This document shows, piece after piece, positions 35,703 through 48,781 of a DNA stretch of 64,000 bases. Below the pieces are notes generated by a model, which had not been told where the DNA came from, searched no databases, and saw nothing but the letters and a program-made list of their open reading frames with translations. This DNA comes from Silene latifolia. Taxonomy: Eukaryota; Streptophyta; Magnoliopsida; Caryophyllales; Caryophyllaceae. Made by a program: the position numbers and the translations under genes. The number at the start of each line of letters is the position of its first letter. The first letter of the stretch is position 1. The DNA is taken from positions 40,073,217 through 40,137,216 of the forward strand of contig NC_133534.1 in NCBI RefSeq assembly GCF_048544455.1. The letters are read 5' to 3'.

Positions 35703-36657
35703 AGTGGTATCAGAGCCAAGGCCACGAATTTATTTTGATGATTTTCATAAAAATTGGGTTAAACAAAATAAGGGTTTCGAAAAAAACAAAAAAAAATTTA
35801 GGGTTTCGGTAAAAAAAAAAAAAAAAAAAAATTGCCGATTTGAATTTTTTTTTCTGCCGAGATTTTGTTCTTGTTTTTGATGATTTTTTCCATTTTGATT
35901 TTTCATATTGTTGTTTTAATCAGTTAGAATGATTATATGAAGAATTGGTAGATGCTTTGATTTAATTCGGATTAAATTAAATTGTAAATGGAATCGTCTT
36001 GTTGATGATAAAATTGTTTTTTTGCTATATTGTTTTTGGCATAAATAGTTCTAAATTGTTGTTTAGAGTCATGTATCATAAATTTACATGTTTTAAATTA
36101 AAAGATGAATATGCCAATCTTGTTAATAGCAACAATAAACGATTTTTGTTCATCGATATCATGTTTTTGCAATTAGGGTATTATGCCAAATGCAAAAAGT
36201 TTTTTTTTTTGTTTTCTGTTACTGTTCACCGTTAACAGTTTAATAATAAAAAAAAATCTATTTTTTTTCTCGGTTTTGAGGAAATACCGAGTATAGGGGC
36301 TGTTTTCTTTTCGTTTTGGTATATACCGAGAGAAAAAAAATCTGGTTTTTTTTTTGCCGAGAGCAGCTGGTATTATATAAAAAAAATATTGTTTCCCCCT
36401 GTTTTAGCCGAGACATATAAAAAAAAGGGATTTTGTTTTTGTTTGTTTTGGCCAATTAATTATTGTGAAGCGGTTCATAATTAAAAGATACCTAATTATT
36501 TTAAAGCAGTTTAAAATATTGATGGATTAAATTCATATTACAAGTTTAATATGAATTAAGATTGAAATTAATGTGATTAATTGAGGAATTGTCACTTAAT
36601 TTGATAATTTAAATAGGTGGTTTGGATAAAATTAATCTACATAATTAAAGAATTATG
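35703..36657 (+). other. Copia C leader, first part
   Basis: Primer site TGGTATCAGAGCC at 35705-35717, then AT-rich homopolymer runs (35800-35830, 36200-36430) with repeated gccgag phrases, and a conserved block (36470-36657) matching the element A leader. It ends at the insertion of complex E. No gene. Confidence 0.85.
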
Positions 36658-36662
36658 TCTTG

Positions 36663-37325
36663 TGATGCGTGTCCAAAATATGATGTTTCACACTTTATTC
36701 TACACGCATTTCAGAGCTCAAATGTGCAATATATGCCATTATTTCCCTATTTTCCTCTACTTTCGTGTTTTTGTCTATTATTGCAGAAATATGAAGAATT
36801 GAGCGGAAATCGAGCCAAATCCATCCCTAAGTAATTAACATTGCATTTGACATGAAGTATTGACTCGAGGAATGAGCCTGGTGCGCGTTTCAAGGCCTAA
36901 AGATAGCAAAAGCATGGGTGCGTACGAGTTTAACAAGCGAAGAAGTGCTTCTCGACATTGCAGCCTGCTTCAGATGGCTATATCTCGAGTTCTAGACCTG
37001 ATAATCGATTAATTCCAGTTGGAGGTGAAAGCTTATCCTCTTAGCTTTCCAACGCCGCGTAGAACGCCTGATTTGACCAAGGAACGAAGAAATGGCAGCT
37101 GTTTTAAGATCGGTGCGCGCTGCAGAATTCGTCGAATGCACTCTTTGTACAAAGCAACCTTGGTCGATCGACTGATGCTTATGGTCGATCGACCAGAGCA
37201 CGAGATCAGAAGCTACTGTTCAGTATACCTTGGTCGATCGACTGAGCAACATGGTCGATCGACCACTCCACGAGCTGATACGAGAATTAAAAGATCGAGA
37301 TTTATCAAGCCCATGAGTTATTAGG
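36663..37325 (+). repeat. E LTR1, 5' 663 bases only
   Basis: Matches the start of LTR2 (40724-41384) to gagttattagg, then switches abruptly to internal-type sequence. It carries four TCGATCGA palindromes at about 37160-37265. The frame at 37019-37324 and its copies in the other LTRs are LTR text. Confidence 0.92.
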
Positions 37326-37380
37326 CACCTTCAGCAGCTTCCTCAGTCGATCGACTAGGTTGGTCAGTCGATCGACCAAG
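37326..37380 (-). repeat. Inverted fragment of E gag at the LTR1 junction
   Basis: This 55-base block matches the reverse complement of 53793-53838 in the intact E interior (caccttca...cttcctc...tcgatcgactaggttgg) with small differences near CAG. Direct-orientation similarity resumes at 37382 (= 54091). It is a small inversion bounded by TCGATCGA motifs. Confidence 0.82.
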
Positions 37381-37381
37381 G

Positions 37382-38426
37382 TACTTCTTTCAGCCCCATA
37401 CCGGAGAGACTAGTGCCGACAAAGGAACAGGTATCATTTAATAAGTTTGAAAATGTTATTCGTAGTCTGAATGTACAGGTTCCTTTTCTCGAGTTAGTCA
37501 ACCAAGTACCCGCTTATACTAAATTTATGAAACAATTGTTGTCCAAAAAGCGGTCACTTGAAACAGTGCACACTGTCGCACTTACTGAGGAGTCTTGCTC
37601 CTATCTGTCTCACACTGCGCCCCTTAAGTTAAAGGACCAGCGGTTTTCTGTTCCTTGCAACATAGGTACCTTCTCAATTGAGAGGGCATTATGTGACCTA
37701 GGAGCCAGAATAAGTGTCATGCCCTTGAGTCTAGCTAGGAAATTGAAATTGACTAGGTTTGCAGTTACTAGCATGACATTACAGATGGCTGATCGTTCTG
37801 CGGTCCAGCCTATAGGAGTCTTAGAGGACATTCCTGTCCAAATAGGGAAGTTTTTCTTCCCTGTTGACTTCGTTGTACTTGATATACCCGAGGATGCTCA
37901 TATTCCTATTATTTTGGGTAGACCATTTCTGCACACTGCTGGTGCAGTTATAGATGTAGGTTCAGGGACATTGACCTTTAAAGTAGGGAAACAGTCCATC
38001 GTTTTTACTCAGCCTGCTAAGAAGAAAGACTCCATGTGGCCGGTTACTTGTAATACGGTTTCTGAAAAGAAATCGTACTTTGTGCTTCCTGAATTACCTG
38101 TCTCTATTTCCACTCCTGTTGTAACACCTCCGCCCCAAATTGGGAGCAAATTGGAGGAAGATCTGTCTATTTTCGATATCGCAGAGCTGGTTTGGGGAGG
38201 GGTGAGTTGCAAGTTGATCCGGTGCAAAGAAGCCAATCATTTCAAGGGGTGGTCTTGGTTGCACGAGCTATGGAACCGATGAGGAAGTGGATGACGAGCC
38301 GGTCAAAGCAACGAAGTCGATTTGGATTCGACGATTCGAAGAGGTCATTGATCGGGAGATGATGAGAGTATTGATCCGTTGAGCCATACGGATATTGAAG
38401 TTAAGAAGAGTGCGGTGAGAAGATGA
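37382..38426 (+). pseudogene. E left copy: gag end and aspartic protease
   Basis: Best open frame 37413-38282. A conserved Athila-type gag/protease linker (NKFENVIRSLNVQVPFLELV, AYTKFMKQLLSKKR) is followed by retropepsin with DLGARISVMPLSLARKL (active site DLGA, the usual Athila form) and IILGRPFLHTAGAVIDV. The protease would cleave gag. The N-terminal gag is replaced by the inverted fragment. After about 38200 the frame differs from the right copy by small changes at CAG/CTG sites; the shared terminal stop lies at 38424-38426. No pol follows. Confidence 0.85.
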
Positions 38427-40723
38427 GAGCTGCTGAGGCTACCTCATGTAGCCAGAAGCCGACGAAGTGGGCCATACCGTGGCCGTTCTTGATCAACTAT
38501 TAGTTGATCACATGCTCTATCAAACATTTACTTTATTGCTTTTAAGACTATTTACCGTATTTTGTGTGCGCGAGACTTCGCATTTTATTTTTGCTTGCTT
38601 AGTATTTTAAACGCTATAGACTTTACTTTGGGTTTTGCGCAATTTTGGGCGCGTATTATTGTGCATTTGCAGGTTTTTAGACCTCATTAGCTCAAGTTAT
38701 TGAGTTAATACGAAGAAATAAGAGGTTGCAGCAGTGTTTTCAGTCGATCGACTGGCACCATTAGTCGATCGATCGATGCGCATTTCAGGACGATATCGTT
38801 CACGTTTGCATGGTCGATCGACTGGGTTATGTGGTCGATCGACCACCACTGCTGCTGTATTTGTTCTCGACCTCTCCCCAGCTGTGTTTGGTCGATTTGC
38901 GGAATTAAGGGAGTTTTCTGCTCCACTTTATTTTCCGTCTTTATCCATTTCTTCTAATTTTTCTCAATTATGCACAAAATACCGCTTCAAAATTGTTCTT
39001 CTCGATTTTATGCGTGGTTTTTGTTTGTCTTTTCAGGTCTTTATTAGTAGCACTGCTAGCTACTGAAACCTCCTAGCTCACGCTGGTTTGGGGAGGTTTC
39101 CTTTGCTGCGCTTAAAGTTTTGTGAGTTCCCAAGTCTTTACTTCATGTCATTTTGTTTTTAATTTATTTTCTCGCAATTCCCATTTCTCTTTTCTTCATT
39201 ACATGATTTTGCACAATGGGGACATTGTGCGATTTGGTTTGGGGAAGGGTTTTGCGTCGCACTTCATTCATATACTTGCATTCACGTTTACATTTTGTTT
39301 TGCATTGTTGTTTCAATTCTTATATATACACAAAATTCAAAAAAATTGACAAAATTTCAAAAAAATTTCCAAAACAATGCATGTTTATTTTAGCATATAG
39401 GTCGAGTCGGAACGGTAGTATTTCAAGGATGATATTGCATTTTGCACCTGTTTTGCCTGAGCCTTGCTTGATTGACATGTTATTAGTAGAATCGTAAATG
39501 CATATCTACGAGTTTTCGTTACATTCTTGCTGAACTTGAGACTTGACTTAGAAAATTGGCAAACTACATCATATTTCTGAGTATTAGAGCCTATAACTGG
39601 TGTCATCTATGACCAGTTTATCTAGGAATGTGAGTAGTACTCCTTATGAGACATGTTTCCTTAATTTGAATAATTATGAATTTGATCTACTTAATACCTG
39701 TATGCATTCGGTTTGTGGTTTGTTGACACATGTGGTAGAGGTTTCCCTTTATTCATTTTACCCATGAACCCCTCATAGCCAAAAATAGCCTTTTTGTCCC
39801 TTAACTACATCCTATATTTAGCCTGCCTTTGTCAAGCTAGTAGTATTAGTTTTGGGAATGTGTTTATTTGCGGTTTGGTTATATGCTCATTTCGAGATGT
39901 TGGGTGAAAGAATAGAATTGAAAAGAAAAAAAAGAAGAAAAATGACTCGAAAAAGAAGAGAAAAAAAAAAAAAAAGAGAAAGAGAGTGTTGTAGAATCCA
40001 GTCGATCGACTGAACATATTGGTCGATCGACTGCATCCCGAGAAAAGGAAAAGTTCGAAAAAATCACATGTTGCAATTATTATGATTTGGTGATTTCCAC
40101 TCCCATATTACCATTTGTATTCTTTGGGGAGTCAAATTTTGTGGAGATTGTGAGTTTTGTGCCTTGAATTGGCACCGTATTGTATCATTTACATTGAGCT
40201 TGAAGTTGGGATTCGTTTATAGTTTGGATTGTAGTACTAGCTTGGCTTATTACTCCTCATATCCAAATTCATTTTAGCCCCTTCTTACCCTTTACCTCAC
40301 ATATCCATATATACCTCGGCATGTGTCATGGTCATTTGTTGGTTGGAATGCATATGTACGGTCATAGAGATCATTTTCATATTTTATTCTTTGGCATGTC
40401 TTCATAGGTCGTAGTTAGGTGAGAGTCTTTACAAAATAAATTCTTTCTATCCTCTTATATATTCACCTTGTTCTTATTTGAGTGATTTGAGCGACCCGTG
40501 AGAGTCCAATTTGATAAGTCTCTATGGTTGACGGTTCAGCAGTTTTTAACGGCTTCATAATTCGTTTGCATGATTCGCATTGCTAATTGATTGTTGGTTG
40601 TGCATTAAATTGGTTTAGGCTTTACATATTGCAATTCGCTCTGAGACTGAACTCGTTCCATTAGGTTTTAGGATCGAGTCTAGTTCTTGCTTGGGGACAA
40701 GCAAGGTTTGGTTTGGGGAGATT
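38427..40723 (+). other. E left copy 3' untranslated region
   Basis: 2.3 kb without genes. TCGATCGA groups at about 38740-38845 (four units) and 39998-40032 (two). A purine run at 39918-39980. The purine tract ggtttggggagatt adjoins LTR2. Nearly identical to 55144-57436. Small frames at 39122-39606 are duplicated in the other copy only because the whole region is. Confidence 0.85.
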
Positions 40724-42433
40724 TGATGCGTGTCCAAAATATGATGTTTCACACTTTATTCTACACGCATTTCAGAGCTCAAATGTGCAATATATGCCAT
40801 TATTTCCCTATTTTCCTCTACTTTCGTGTTTTTGTCTATTATTGCAGAAATATGAAGAATTGAGCGGAAATCGAGCCAAATCCATCCCTAAGTAATTAAC
40901 ATTGCATTTGACATGAAGTATTGACTCGAGGAATGAGCTTGGTGCGCGTTTCAAGGCCTAAAGATAGCAAAAGCATGGGTGCGTACGAGTTTAACAAGCG
41001 AAGAAGTGCTTCTCGACATTGCAGCCTGCTTCAGATGGCTATATCTCGAGTTCTAGACCTGATAATCGATTAATTCCAGTTGGAGGTGAAAGCTTATCCT
41101 CTTAGCTTTCCAACGCCGCGTAGAACGCCTGATTTGACCAAGGAACGAAGAAATGGCAGCTGTTTTAAGATCGGTGCGCGCTGTAGAATTCGTCAGAATG
41201 CACTATTGTACAGCAACCTTGGTCGATCGACTGATGCTTATGGTCGATCGACCAGAGCACGAGATCAGAAGCTACTGTTCAGTATACCTTGGTCGATCGA
41301 CTGAGCAACATGGTCGATCGACCACTCCACGAGCTGATACGAGAATTAAAAGATCGAGATTTATCAAGCCCATGAGTTATTAGGTTTAGGAATAATAGCT
41401 GCGTACTTTTCCTATATAACGCAGCATGAACATCCAGTTTTTATCAAGTTTACACATTAAGTTTTACATTCAGTTCCTTAGAATTAATTAGGGTTTGGGA
41501 AACTATTTCGCATTGGATTTTCGTTGTGCTTTCAATCATTCCGTTACAATTCTTCTGCGATCTTGGTATTCTTCTTATTCCGACTTATTACTTTATTTGC
41601 ATTCATAGATTTAGAATTGTTAGTTAGTCTCCCGAACCCAATTTATCATTATTGTTAATTGTTTGTTCATTCGTTTTAAGCATGAATTCTTCTACCTATT
41701 TCGTTAATTTCACTGTCGTTATCATCGTTAGTATGAGTAGCTAATTAGTTTGTGCTAGGATGTAGGGGAATTATAGTGTAGGCGGCGTAGATTAAACACG
41801 GACTGAATTCGCATGTCAGTCGATCGACCGCCATACTTGGTCGATCGACTGACCACGTGAGGTTTTCCTTTCGTTTTAATTGTTTTAATTCTTAATTCGA
41901 CGAATCGAGTGCACACGACCAGTTGAATGTTTAGGATATGACTGACCCATTAGATTGAGAGATAGGGACAGTTGTTAGATCACCAATTAAAATGACTAAA
42001 CTATGCTGAGATCGAAAGATAGGTAAAGTTTAGATGATTAGTCACTTTTAAGGACGAGAGTCATATTAGTGATATTAGGGACTTATAGCGAGATCGAAAG
42101 ATGCTATTTGTTAAGAGTGGACCGAGAGGACCTCTTTATTTCCCGCCTCATGTGTTTTGATTTAGACCTGTTTAGTATGCTGTCGCCGAAACTATAGTGA
42201 ACCGACCCTCCTAGTACCTTTCTTTATCTGTTTAATCCGTTATTTATTTTATTGTCTTTAATTACTCTTAGCTGTAGACCAATTCATATAAACCCCCACA
42301 ACTGTTACCTTAGACCAGATTTAGACAACTGAAATTCCCTTCCTCCCTGTGGTTCGACTCGTGCTACCACTAGCTTCTGTTAGTTTAGCTCGGAATTATA
42401 AATATTATCTTTGATACTAAAACGACGGTATCA
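40724..42433 (+). repeat. E LTR2, complete
   Basis: TGATGCGTGTCC to ACGACGGTATCA, 1710 bases. Contains six TCGATCGA palindromes: four at 41220-41325 and a pair at 41815-41853 forming a perfect 15-base inverted repeat. It is followed by aatttTGGCGCCGTTGCC (42434-42451), a primer site cut short. Confidence 0.93.
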
Positions 42434-42451
42434 AATTTTGGCGCCGTTGCC

Positions 42452-44012
42452 AAATCCATCCCTAAGTAATTAACATTGCATTTGACATGAAGTATTGACT
42501 CGAGGAATGAGCTTGGTGCGCGTTTCAAGGCCTAAAGATAGCAAAAGCATGGGTGCGTACGAGTTTAACAAGCGAAGAAGTGCTTCTCGACATTGCAGCC
42601 TGCTTCAGATGGCTATATCTCGAGTTCTAGACCTGATAATCTATTAATTCCAGTTGGAGGTGAAAGCTTATCCTCTTAGCTTTACAACGCCGCGTAGAAC
42701 GCCTGATTTGACCAAGGAACGAAGAAATGGCAGCTGTTTTAAGATCGGTACGCGCTGCAGAATTCGTCAGAATGCACTCTTCGTCTTGACAAACAACCTT
42801 GGTCGATCGATCGATGCTTATGGTCGATCGACCAGAGCACGAGATCGAAGCTACTGTTCAGTATACCTTGGTCGATCGATCGAGCAACATGGTCGATCGA
42901 CCACTCCACGAGCTGATACGAGAATTAAAAGATCGAGATTTATCAAGCCCATGAGTTATTAGGTTTAGGAATAATAGCTGCGTACTTTTCCTATATAACG
43001 CAGCATGAACATCCAGTTTTTATCAAGTTTACACATTAAGTTTTACATACAGTTCCTTAGAATTAATTAGGGTTTGGGAAACTATTTCGCATTGGATTTT
43101 CGTTGTGCTTTCAATCATTCCGTTACAATTCTTCTGCGATCTTGGTATTCTTCTTATTCCAGCTTATTACTTTATTTGCATTCATAGATTTAGAATTGTT
43201 AGTTAGTCTCCCGAACCCAATTTATCATTATTGTTAATTGTTTGTTCATTCGTTTTAAGCATGAATTCTTCTACCTATTTCGTTAATTTCACTGTCGTTA
43301 TCATCGTTAGTATGAGTAGCTAATTAGTTTGTGCTAGGATGTAGGGGAATTATAGTGTAGGCGGCGTAGATTAAACACGGACTGAATTCGCATGTCAGTC
43401 GATCGACCGCCATACTTGGTCGATCGACTGACCACGTGAGGTTTTCCTTTCGTTTTAATTGTTTTAATTCTTAATTCGACGAATCGAGTGCACACGACCA
43501 GTTGAATGTTTAGAATATGACTGACCCATTAGATCGAGAGATAGGGACAGTTGTTAGATCACCAATTAAAATGACTAAACTATGCTGAGATCGAAAGATA
43601 GGTAAAGTTTAGATGATTAGTCACTTTTCAGGACGAGAGTCATATTAGTGATATTAGGGACTTATAGCGAGATCGAAAGATGCTATTTGTTAAGAGTGGA
43701 CCGAGAGGACCTCTTTATTTCCCGCCTCATGTGTTTTGATTTAGACCTGTTTAGTATGCTGTCGCCGAAACTATAGTGAACCGACCCTCCTAGTACCTTT
43801 CTTTATCTGTTTAATCCGTTATTTATTTTATTGTCTTTAATTACTCTTAGCTGTAGACCAATTCATATAAACCCCCACAACTGTTACCTTAGACCAGATT
43901 TAGACAACTGAAATTCCCTTCCTCCCTGTGGTTCGACTCGTGCTACCACTAGCTTCTGTTAGTTTAGCTCGGAATTATAAATATTATCTTTGATACTAAA
44001 ACGACGGTATCA
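42452..44012 (+). repeat. E LTR3, lacking its first 154 bases
   Basis: Starts in LTR text (aaatccatccc, = 40878 in LTR2) directly after the truncated primer site; gcc is shared at the junction. Ends ACGACGGTATCA. Near-identical to LTR2, with differences at several ACTG/CAG sites. Confidence 0.92.
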
Positions 44013-44017
44013 AATTT

Positions 44018-44035
44018 TGGCGCCGTTGCCGGGGA
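44018..44035 (+). other. E primer-binding site, Asp-tRNA type
   Basis: TGGCGCCGTTGCCGGGGA, complementary to the plant tRNA-Asp 3' end, five bases after LTR3. Identical to the site in element F. Confidence 0.92.
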
Positions 44036-44183
44036 GGTAGCGCTAGTTTTAGTTGTTTTTATTTTGGTCTGTCTTTAGCCTCAAGGGAAGACTGAGTACC
44101 TTGAGGCAGTTCTTATCTTCCTCTTTAGTGTTGTTTCGATAGGTCCTACAGGTCCTATTAGCAGTACTGCAGGAGGATTCACC

Positions 44184-44446
44184 ATGTTCCGTTCTTGGGA
44201 GCAACCGGTGGAATTTTGTGAGAGATGTGGTGCCGAGGGGCATGATTCTGCTATATGCCGAGCAACTATGGACCAAGTTTATGCTTACAGGCAATATAAA
44301 CAAGGTCATTATGCGCCGCCACATCCGTACTATCATCAAGGCTTTCAAGAGCCTTCATATTCTTTTGCACCACCTTCGCAAATCCCTCTTCCCTCTAACG
44401 AGATAGCGGATCTCAAAGCTATGATAGAAGAGATTTCGGCCAAAAC
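44184..44446 (+). CDS. E gag, N-terminal part (split by copia D)
   Basis: Starts ATGTTCCGTTCTTGG, 148 bases after the primer site. CCHC knuckle CERCGAEGHDSAIC at about residues 13-26, unusually near the start; a Tyr/Pro/His-rich stretch; then EIADLKAMIEEISA as in the F gag. The frame is interrupted by copia D at 44447 and continues in the same frame at 53218 (AAWFKSTHSRMADLSS). The front capsid part typical of Athila gag is absent, so this is a shortened gag. Confidence 0.8.
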
Positions 44447-45714
44447 TGAAGGAAATGTAAAATCATATACATTATAACATACTCAAATATGTCGAATAAA
44501 TTTGTCATAAATTAAAATGGATCTTATGCATGCAAACAATAAAATGAATAGAGGAGAAATCATGTCCTTACTTATTGAATTTGGGTTATTTGGGCACAAA
44601 AGAGATCACCTTTCTCTTTTGTTCTTGAGCTTATTCCAATGGAAGAACAAAGATCTAAGAGTAAGATCTCTCCCTAAATATAATACCCAAGGCTCCTCTT
44701 AATTAAATTAATATTACAAATACTAGTATAATATTAATCTATGAGAAAATTGAACCAAAAATATTGTTAACACTTTGAATATTTTCGGTTTTGTTGAGAG
44801 ATAAAGAGAGGATTTTATTTCTCTAGAAAACTTATATTTTGGATGAATTGTTGAATGAATTAATCTCTAACACATTTTAGAGTAATAGGTAAATTAAATT
44901 GAAAAACCAATGATGATTTTTTCACCTAAAAAACCGGTTGGAAGGGAAGGCTTTTAGGGGAGCCAATGCATGATCACTTTTGTCTTCACAAGGAGTAGTA
45001 GGGTTGCATGGCTAAAAAGCAAAACAATCATTATGTTTAGCTACTAATTAAACAATTAATTAGCTTAATCCACTTCCTATATTTCGGTCCATTTGATAAT
45101 ATGGAATCCATATTATTTTTGTCAATTGTCTATATGTTACATGTCACATGTCACATATATTTGTTATGTATTTTTAACATATTAAAAATCAACGTATTAA
45201 TAAAAATACGTCATATACAAAAATTGACTTAGTAATTTCATAATTACTAGTACCAAAATATTTTACCATTTATAAATTTCAACTGATTGATTTTATAATA
45301 ATTCATTCATTTTAATTGTTACATTAAACAATTTATTTCATCCGAGTAATTATACAATTTAATTACTCAGACCGTATCTTATTTAATCACATTTCAATAT
45401 GATACGTAAATTTTACTTCCAAAATCGTCCGTCAATTTTCAAGTAATTTAATTAACTCGTAACATTATACGATTAATTAAATAATCAATTAAGAGGGTTG
45501 CCCTTTAGGTATGACCTAGGGGGTCAACTGATCACCACCGTCACACGACAGTAATGTCAAACTCTAGTAAGCCAATCATTACCGATATATGTTGACGAGT
45601 TGACAAGTAACAATATTACTTCCCAATTGTATTCATTTTAATGAGACTTAAACATGTGATCATCATGATCAATAATTGTGATCGCATTATTGTCGGAGGA
45701 CACATATTCCAACA
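44447..45714 (-). repeat. Copia D 3' LTR
   Basis: TGAAGGAAATG to ATATTCCAACA. Differs from the other LTR at only a handful of places, nearly all at CAG/CTG or a G run (for example 45368-45375, 45524-45538, about 45550). In element orientation it begins TGTTGGAATATGTGTCC, like A and C. Confidence 0.94.
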
Positions 45715-48700
45715 ATCTCCCACTTGTCCTCGACAAGTGTGCGTCACCAATTCTCTTGTCCTATTACTATCTCCCACTCAATGCAAGGTGTCTTTCGTGT
45801 CGTACTTGCAAGTGATCATATCGAGAGTGGTTTCCTCGATCTGGAGAATAACTGATTGACCGGATTTATCCTTTGGATACCTTCCGAGCGTGGCCACGCA
45901 TTTCGATTCATTACTCCTCGAGTGGCCCCGAGATATTGTTATAACCCGACCTGGGGTGGACAATTCCTATTGCACTCATTCCCTTCGACTAGCCACCGCC
46001 ATCATAACCCAAAATATGCCCATTTGACCCCATTTACGAAGGTCGTAGTAACACAAATCAAAGTTAATCGAAATCGTGCCATCTTAGGAGAATAGTCTTT
46101 AGTCAAAAGAATCGACTCATTTGAATACTATAGTAGCTCTCGCCACGACCAGGCTATATAAATTTGCCAGAACTCTATAAGCGGTCATAAGGCCCGACAA
46201 AATGTTCCTAACAATCTGCCTATGTGATCGACTAGTCATCTCACATGACTCTATGGCATTTGAACTTGCCATCAATCGCCTCACACTCTAGTCACTTCGA
46301 GACGTCACCTCATATAAGTAACTATGGGCAAAACAATGTTAATCCATGTTCACTTTAACGGGGTTCAATTGTCTCTACAACCCGTTTGGATATAACAATG
46401 TTCAATGTGAGTTAATAATAACTCAAACGACAAATGTCGACATCACACTCGGGTAGTCAATATCATATTACAACCTTGTGATGTATATCATAAGTGTAAA
46501 CACTCATTGATTGCAATAGAGGTTTAACATCCCATGTGCCCATGTGTTCAAACTTCTTACACTTGCAATTTCCTTCACATTCATGTTCTCATAGCATGAA
46601 TCTTACCAAGTACACATCAAAGGTTCTCGACCTTGGTTTTGGTTCTTTAACTTGAAAGAACTTTCTTATCGATCATGTCATAACGAACGAATTTGCGATG
46701 AATAATACAACTTGTACCGATCAAGTATTCCATCCACACGCAATGCACTAGGTACATGTTTTGTAGAATCTTGTAACAATTGACAAGATTATTAGCTTAG
46801 CACTTCTCGCAAGTCCTAGCTTAACTAGGAAAGATTGTTTTTGAATAACTTCTTATTCAACCAAGCATCTTTCCAAAACTTCTCATTTCTCTTTCTAGGC
46901 TTGAAATATTTGGGATTCTCATAAATCCTGATATGTGCTCGGATTTTCTACAATATGTGCAACCTCTTAACACACAATGGAACATTCCGTCAATCACTGA
47001 AATCGCTCATCGAATTCTACTCGAGAATTCATGACGTTTCTATTATGGCTCACCAAGTCAATCATCATGCTCTTATGCATATGATTCATAATTGGACATG
47101 TACATGATTATTCTAATGGCGGAAACATTAGTTACTAATAATCATGAGATCAACCGTTCATAGGTTCAATGAACTACCATGACTGCTAATGGTAATCCCA
47201 TTTTCATTCATACGAATAACCTACGCGTATGTTGATGTGATGTGTATCTCTTAATACTAATCCAACATCCCATGATGTAATTGGATTTATCATTGTCCAT
47301 TTTCATCCAGAATTGAAAACTCAAAAGCTTCTTTATGAAAGAAGATATTAGCTCGTCATTCTTTAATGAGTAATGAGTTTTATACATTCAAGGATGATAG
47401 CTCCCACTAAATTCTATGTCTTCACATGAGAATTTCCTAACTCCCACTCAATTCTACATATTTCGAGATGAGTTCTTAATCGAAATTTGTCAAGAATATA
47501 AATATAAATTGCTTTGCCAAGTTACTAGGATAAAACCATATATGTTCCCATCATATCCTTTCAAAAATGCCTATTTTGAAGTGGTCTCATCTCAACCTTA
47601 CAGAAAGAGATTTTAAATCTCTAACACACTCATGTCATAATGATGTGTAGCAATGTCATTATTCAAATACAAATAATATTTAGAATAGGTCCTTCGGAAT
47701 ACCCTTTCGGAAGGAGGTTTAACCATTTCATAGGGAGGTTAAACAATGACATTTGCGGTTAAAACGTTGGCTATTGAAGATATCGGAATATCAATCTTTG
47801 CAACTTGATCATAACTAGTATGTTACTATGATTCATTTAGGCTCTTAAGTAAAACTCATGATTGAAACTATTGGTCAAATGATTCATAACCTTAGTCAAA
47901 AGCTTGTTAAGACTTTACATTAGTCATTATTCTTCCAAAACTTCTTTTGGTCTCCTCGTGTAGTTATCTTGAGAATAAACTCTTGTGATTATTCCACTTG
48001 GTCTCTTAAGTCATTTAGAACTAACTTGAGACTATAGATCTCATCTATTTGGTATACTATTCAAATCATTCTTTCTTGCGTAGATCTTCATTTACACAAG
48101 TACACAATTATATCTTGCCTTGTGTGTAGTGTCCTCATTTTTCTCCCACTCTATCTTTAGAATGAATACACTAAGCATTCAAAGATAGCATATGAGACAC
48201 AAATTAATGATGTTGAAGTATAAGGAGAACTATCTCATAGGTTGACTAATTGTTATGAATTTCATATGAATTCTTGGTGATTGACATTCCTTTAAGAGAG
48301 TTCATAGACTCAAAATCGCTTCATAAATGATCATACACAAGCCTTAAGCATGTGGACATATAATGAAACCGGTCATTATATTTGTCTATTGGATCACTTT
48401 TAGTGAATAATTTTATGTTTCAAAACGCAAGCATTTGAAGATGAAATTTTTAGAACATAAAGGATAAATGATAAAACGGGTGACTTGGGTTGCAAACCAA
48501 GTCACTATTATCCAAAATACAAACCATTATCCAAAATACCTTTCCATGTCGAACACGGAAACTTAAAGTTCTAAAAATTCAAAACATTACTTAAAATAAG
48601 ACAATGAAAAACAAAACTCCATAAAAGCTATCCTTAGCTTCTCCATGGTTTATCATGCTTGTTTTTCTTTTCCCTTGTCTTTGCTTGGTGGAGGCCCTAT

Positions 48701-48781
48701 TTACAATAAAAAGGAGAGATACATTATCACAACTTTGCATCACATTACCATAGTTGTATTAGAAACATAAAAGAAGGTTAG
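45715..48781. other. Copia D long non-coding 3' interior
   Basis: About 3.07 kb between gag and the 3' LTR, where pol would normally be. No coding frame with retroelement motifs on either strand. Repeated ctcccact phrases (about 45717, 45771, 47400, 47438, 48144). Origin unknown. Confidence 0.75.

Noticed and set aside
37019..37324. Recurring MEVKAYPLSF-type frame in four places
   Set aside because: Present once in each E LTR because the LTR is repeated; length and C-terminus differ between copies, and it overlaps the palindromes.
45641..46095. Small frames at the start of the D interior as a pol remnant
   Set aside because: No protease, integrase or reverse transcriptase motif; the first overlaps the LTR end and recurs at 53139.
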